64,000 nucleotides of DNA from Saprospiraceae bacterium (GTDB lineage: Bacteria; Bacteroidota; Bacteroidia; Chitinophagales; Saprospiraceae), in NCBI GenBank assembly GCA_020630495.1, contig JAHDBH010000002.1:3273-67272 (forward strand), given 5' to 3'. The position numbers and the translations under genes are program-made. Under the pieces are notes generated by a model that saw only the letters and a list, made by a program, of their open reading frames with translations, was not told the DNA's origin and made no database searches. The number at the start of each line of letters is the position of its first letter. Position 1 is the stretch's first letter. Positions 61,773-64,000 of this stretch are shown piece by piece.

Positions 61773-61826
61773 TACAACCCCCTCTCAAAAAAACCTAAAT
61801 CACGGAGACTAAAAATCTCAACACTG

Positions 61827-61862
61827 AAAGCTTGCCTACTTCCCCATAGGCAAGCTTTTTTT
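61827..61862 (+). terminator. Rho-independent terminator
   Basis: A perfect 12-bp stem (AAAGCTTGCCTA / TAGGCAAGCTTT) with an 8-base loop, followed by more Ts. It serves the beta-barrel-like gene, 54 bases after its stop. Confidence 0.85.
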
Positions 61863-62011
61863 ATGGTCATTTCGTATCTGGGTATTAATTCGCGGTGCTC
61901 GGCTGGTATGATATCAATACCTGCGGCAATCAGTTGCTGTGCGCTAAGTACGAAGCTCATTCGCCCATCCCAGTCGTAGTCACTTAAGGAGCTCTATCTT
62001 ATCTTTATAGC

Positions 62012-62413
62012 ATGCATGATCAGATTCACTTGAGCGCTGATGATAAGCGCCATCTGCTACAGATGATGATCAGCCTGATCAAGGCTGATCAGCTAGAACA
62101 TCCTCACGAGTGGCAATATATCAGAGAAATATCACAGCAACTTGACTATCATCAAACAGAGACCACCACTTCAGAGCTGACTGTCCCCAAGGACGAGCCC
62201 AGCCGAATGGCTTGCTTTTATTACTTACTGTTTCTATCTAAGATAGATGGGAATGTATCCACAGCAGAAGAAAATAAGCTTTATGAGCACGCTCTCAAGT
62301 TGGGCTTGAATGAGCTGATGGCGCGTGACTTTGTAGATCTTCTGCGAGATCACCAAGGCAGACCAGTACCCCCTCAGAAAATGATTGCCGTGATACGCAG
62401 ATACATGAGCTAG
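62012..62413 (+). CDS. TerB-like small protein
   Basis: 133 residues, helical and acidic, resembling the tellurite-resistance TerB / DnaJ-associated TerB-like domain. The first helices (HLLQMMISLIKADQLEHPHEWQYIREIS) and the second set (ACFYYLLFLSKIDGNVSTAEENKLYEHALKLGL) have the paired acidic-helix pattern, where a conserved Asp and Glu may bind metal. No signal peptide. It stands between the beta-barrel-like gene and serA with no other ter genes, so tellurite resistance itself is not implied. Confidence 0.7.
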   Translation: MHDQIHLSADDKRHLLQMMISLIKADQLEHPHEWQYIREISQQLDYHQTETTTSELTVPKDEPSRMACFYYLLFLSKIDGNVSTAEENKLYEHALKLGLNELMARDFVDLLRDHQGRPVPPQKMIAVIRRYMS

Positions 62414-62549
62414 GGCATCCAGTAAGTAGCCACTTGCGCTTGCTCACCTCACTACATCTATATGAGAAATTGACAGCTTATCCGAGCAAAAATTACCCCT
62501 CATCTAAACCTTGATGTATTTCTGCTGTGTACAGTTAGTCTATGCAGCA

Positions 62550-62557
62550 CATCTTTG
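62550..62557 (+). promoter_or_regulatory. Possible -7 box (CATCTTTG) for serA
   Basis: A 7-of-8 match to TAnnTTTG, 43 bases before the serA start. The same string CATCTTTGCA appears ahead of rlmB. Confidence 0.3.
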
Positions 62558-62600
62558 CAAGACATTGCAACCAATAAATGAAATAAATTAAAGCAACACC

Positions 62601-63548
62601 ATGGCTCGAATCCTCGCCAACGATGGCATACACCCTAGCGGAAAACTAAAACTCGAAGCAGCAGGACATACAGTCCAGACAGATCATATCCCTATGGACA
62701 GCATCAGTGATCATCTCAATGAGTGGGATGCCATCATAGTTCGCTCAGCCACCAAAGTCCGAAAAGAGCACTTTGATCTGGCGCCCAATCTCAAGATGGT
62801 GGTTCGCGCTGGAGTAGGTATGGACAATATAGATGTAGAATATGGTCGCACTCTGGGCGTACACGTCACTAATACTCCAGAAGCAAGCAGTAGATCAGTA
62901 GCCGAGCTAGCCATGGCACATCTTCTGAGTCTTTCGAGAGGACTTCATCAATCACACTTGCATATGCCTACAAGTGGCGCGGTAGATTTCAAGAAATTAA
63001 AGAAAGCTTATTCGTCAGGATTTGAGCTAGAAGGCAAGACGATAGGTATCATCGGATTTGGTCGTATAGGGCAAGAACTAGCTAGGATATGTCTCGCGAT
63101 GGGTATGAATGTGCTCGCTTACGATCTCATGAAACAACCAAGAAATATAGCTATACCCACTGAGGCTGAAGGTAATCCTGTCATTCAGATACCCATCTTT
63201 GAAATGGATCAGTTATTGGCAGAATCCGATATCATCAGTGTACATGTCCCATCCGTGGGAAAAGCACTTCTAGGTGCTGACGAAATAGCGCAGATGAAAC
63301 CTGGCGTGGTCCTCATCAATACCGCAAGGGGCGGTGTCATAGACGAATCTGCTCTACTCTCTGCTCTAGCGTCTGGTCACGTACGCGCTGCGGGACTAGA
63401 TGTCTATGACAATGAGCCTACTCCCAGTCAGGCCATACTATCGCATCCTGATATATCCCTCACACCACACATCGGTGCCAGCACTGCCGAAGCTCAAGAA
63501 AAAATAGCTCTACTAGCAGCTGATAAAATCATAGCGCACTTCAGCTGA
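62601..63548 (+). CDS. serA: D-2-hydroxyacid dehydrogenase, probable 3-phosphoglycerate dehydrogenase
   Basis: 315 residues; likely the NAD-dependent first step of serine synthesis. The N-terminal substrate domain (ILANDGIHPSGKLKLEAAG; VRAGVGMDNIDV) is followed by the NAD fold with GIIGFGRIGQELAR near residue 147. Catalytic residues are in the expected order: Arg in NTARGGVIDE (about 243), Glu in DVYDNEP and His in TPHIGAST (about 289). This is the short form without the C-terminal ACT regulatory domain, so serine feedback is probably absent. No serC or serB is adjacent, leaving the exact substrate slightly open. Confidence 0.88.
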   Translation: MARILANDGIHPSGKLKLEAAGHTVQTDHIPMDSISDHLNEWDAIIVRSATKVRKEHFDLAPNLKMVVRAGVGMDNIDVEYGRTLGVHVTNTPEASSRSVAELAMAHLLSLSRGLHQSHLHMPTSGAVDFKKLKKAYSSGFELEGKTIGIIGFGRIGQELARICLAMGMNVLAYDLMKQPRNIAIPTEAEGNPVIQIPIFEMDQLLAESDIISVHVPSVGKALLGADEIAQMKPGVVLINTARGGVIDESALLSALASGHVRAAGLDVYDNEPTPSQAILSHPDISLTPHIGASTAEAQEKIALLAADKIIAHFS

Positions 63549-63575
63549 CCGATAGATCAGAAACGAGAAAATAAT

Positions 63576-63606
63576 AAGCCCTAGATCGCAGTGCTATCTA
63601 GGGCTT
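63576..63606. terminator. Bidirectional terminator-like hairpin
   Basis: A perfect 11-bp stem (AAGCCCTAGAT / ATCTAGGGCTT) with a 9-base loop between the convergent serA and membrane-protein genes. T-runs are short. Confidence 0.6.
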
Positions 63607-63625
63607 TACTCATAGTAGCACAGCT

Positions 63626-64000
63626 TTATGACTCAGTCGTGGCAATCTGAGGAAGAGTAGAACGACGTGCGTGTCTACGACCGCGCAACATCGCAAACAG
63701 TATGAAAAACAATGTAATGCCGAGATAAATGCTAAATCCGCCTAGTTTATTACTGAGCACTTCAAAGACATCTTGCAATGCCTTGACTCGATAAGACGAA
63801 ATAGTCATTATTAAAAACGCAAAGCCAACATTGAGTAAATAAAATCCAATGCGAAATAATCGATTGGTCGCATGAGCTGCCTCGGCATCTCCACGAAAAA
63901 TCTCAAGCATAAATACTCTGCCATTCTGAAAAAGCACCTTCGCTACATAAAATGTAAGCACGATGGTCAGCGGAATATAAATGGCGTAAGCGATGGTAAC
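63626..64000 (-). CDS. Integral membrane protein, partial at window edge
   Basis: The frame is open from the right edge of the window to its stop at 63626, so the start lies outside. A GTG at 63961 is not the true start, because the residues before it (IAYAIYIPLTIV) continue a membrane helix without break. Three hydrophobic segments are visible, ending IYLGITLFFILFAML, then a basic tail GRRHARRSTLPQ. The middle (RGDAEAAHATNRLFRIGFYLLNVGFAFL) resembles small membrane proteins common in Bacteroidota, but I have no function for it. It is convergent with serA. Confidence 0.7.
   Translation of the reverse strand, partial: VTIAYAIYIPLTIVLTFYVAKVLFQNGRVFMLEIFRGDAEAAHATNRLFRIGFYLLNVGFAFLIMTISSYRVKALQDVFEVLSNKLGGFSIYLGITLFFILFAMLRGRRHARRSTLPQIATTES

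Noticed and set aside
62012-62413. Tellurite-resistance gene
   Set aside because: Only a TerB-like domain is present, with no terZ, terD or terC neighbours; the domain alone does not imply tellurite resistance.
1-64000. High frequency of GATC and AGATCT words
   Set aside because: It looks frequent by eye, but it follows easily from favoured codons (GAT, ATC, AGA) and I cannot count it reliably here.

Overview
The window is a gene-dense piece of a Bacteroidota chromosome, most likely from the Saprospiria/Lewinella side of the phylum (inference from gene content, not a database match). Supporting signs: a SusC/SusD pair; several very long secreted proteins with type IX secretion (T9SS) or gliding-type C-terminal domains; an M36 fungalysin with a sorting tail; carotenoid genes; few Shine-Dalgarno sequences; and promoter boxes of the TAnnTTTG type. 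I see no rRNA, tRNA, transposase, prophage or CRISPR array.

Layout. 1-1.6 kb: carotenoid genes crtI and the start of crtB (minus strand). 1.6-2.15 kb: a non-coding stretch with short palindromes. 2.1-5.8 kb: a small membrane protein, Lon protease and a carboxypeptidase-regulatory-like secreted protein. 5.8-11.3 kb: ligase-associated exonuclease, ATP-dependent DNA ligase, a DUF4403 lipoprotein and a gamma-glutamyltransferase-like protein. 11.4-15.8 kb: a small membrane protein, a TetR regulator and a sortilin/Asp-box protein. 15.8-23 kb: a glycan-uptake locus, with a T9SS-exported protein of SusE/F-like repeats divergent from susC-susD. 23-26 kb: a VOC protein, a small membrane protein and acetyl-CoA synthetase. 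25.7-33.3 kb: two paralogous giant adhesin-like proteins. 33.5-40.5 kb: an OmpA lipoprotein, a lamin-tail/membrane/ElaA operon, asd and a coiled-coil protein. 40.6-48 kb: an SBBP/PKD protein and fungalysin, both exported. 48.2-50.4 kb: rlmB, a TraB/GumN protein and a gamma-carbonic anhydrase-like protein. 51-51.4 kb: a MITE-like structured element. 51.5-64 kb: cca, dusB, nhaD, a doxX/starch-binding lipoprotein/alpha-amylase operon, MOSC, O-methyltransferase, beta-barrel, TerB-like and serA genes, and a partial membrane protein.

How it works together. The SusE/F-like protein, SusC and SusD, together with the amylase operon about 33 kb away, point to capture and cleavage of alpha-glucans. The exonuclease and ligase form a partial bacterial DNA-repair module. 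The large exported proteins fit a surface-attached, protein-degrading lifestyle.

The most unusual signal is not a gene. A 12-base hairpin (4-bp stem, GAAA or GACA tetraloop), always directly preceded by TTT and most often by CATTT, occurs at least 16 times on both strands, inside and between genes. The stem bases change but pairing is kept every time, so this looks like a selected or mobile structured motif.
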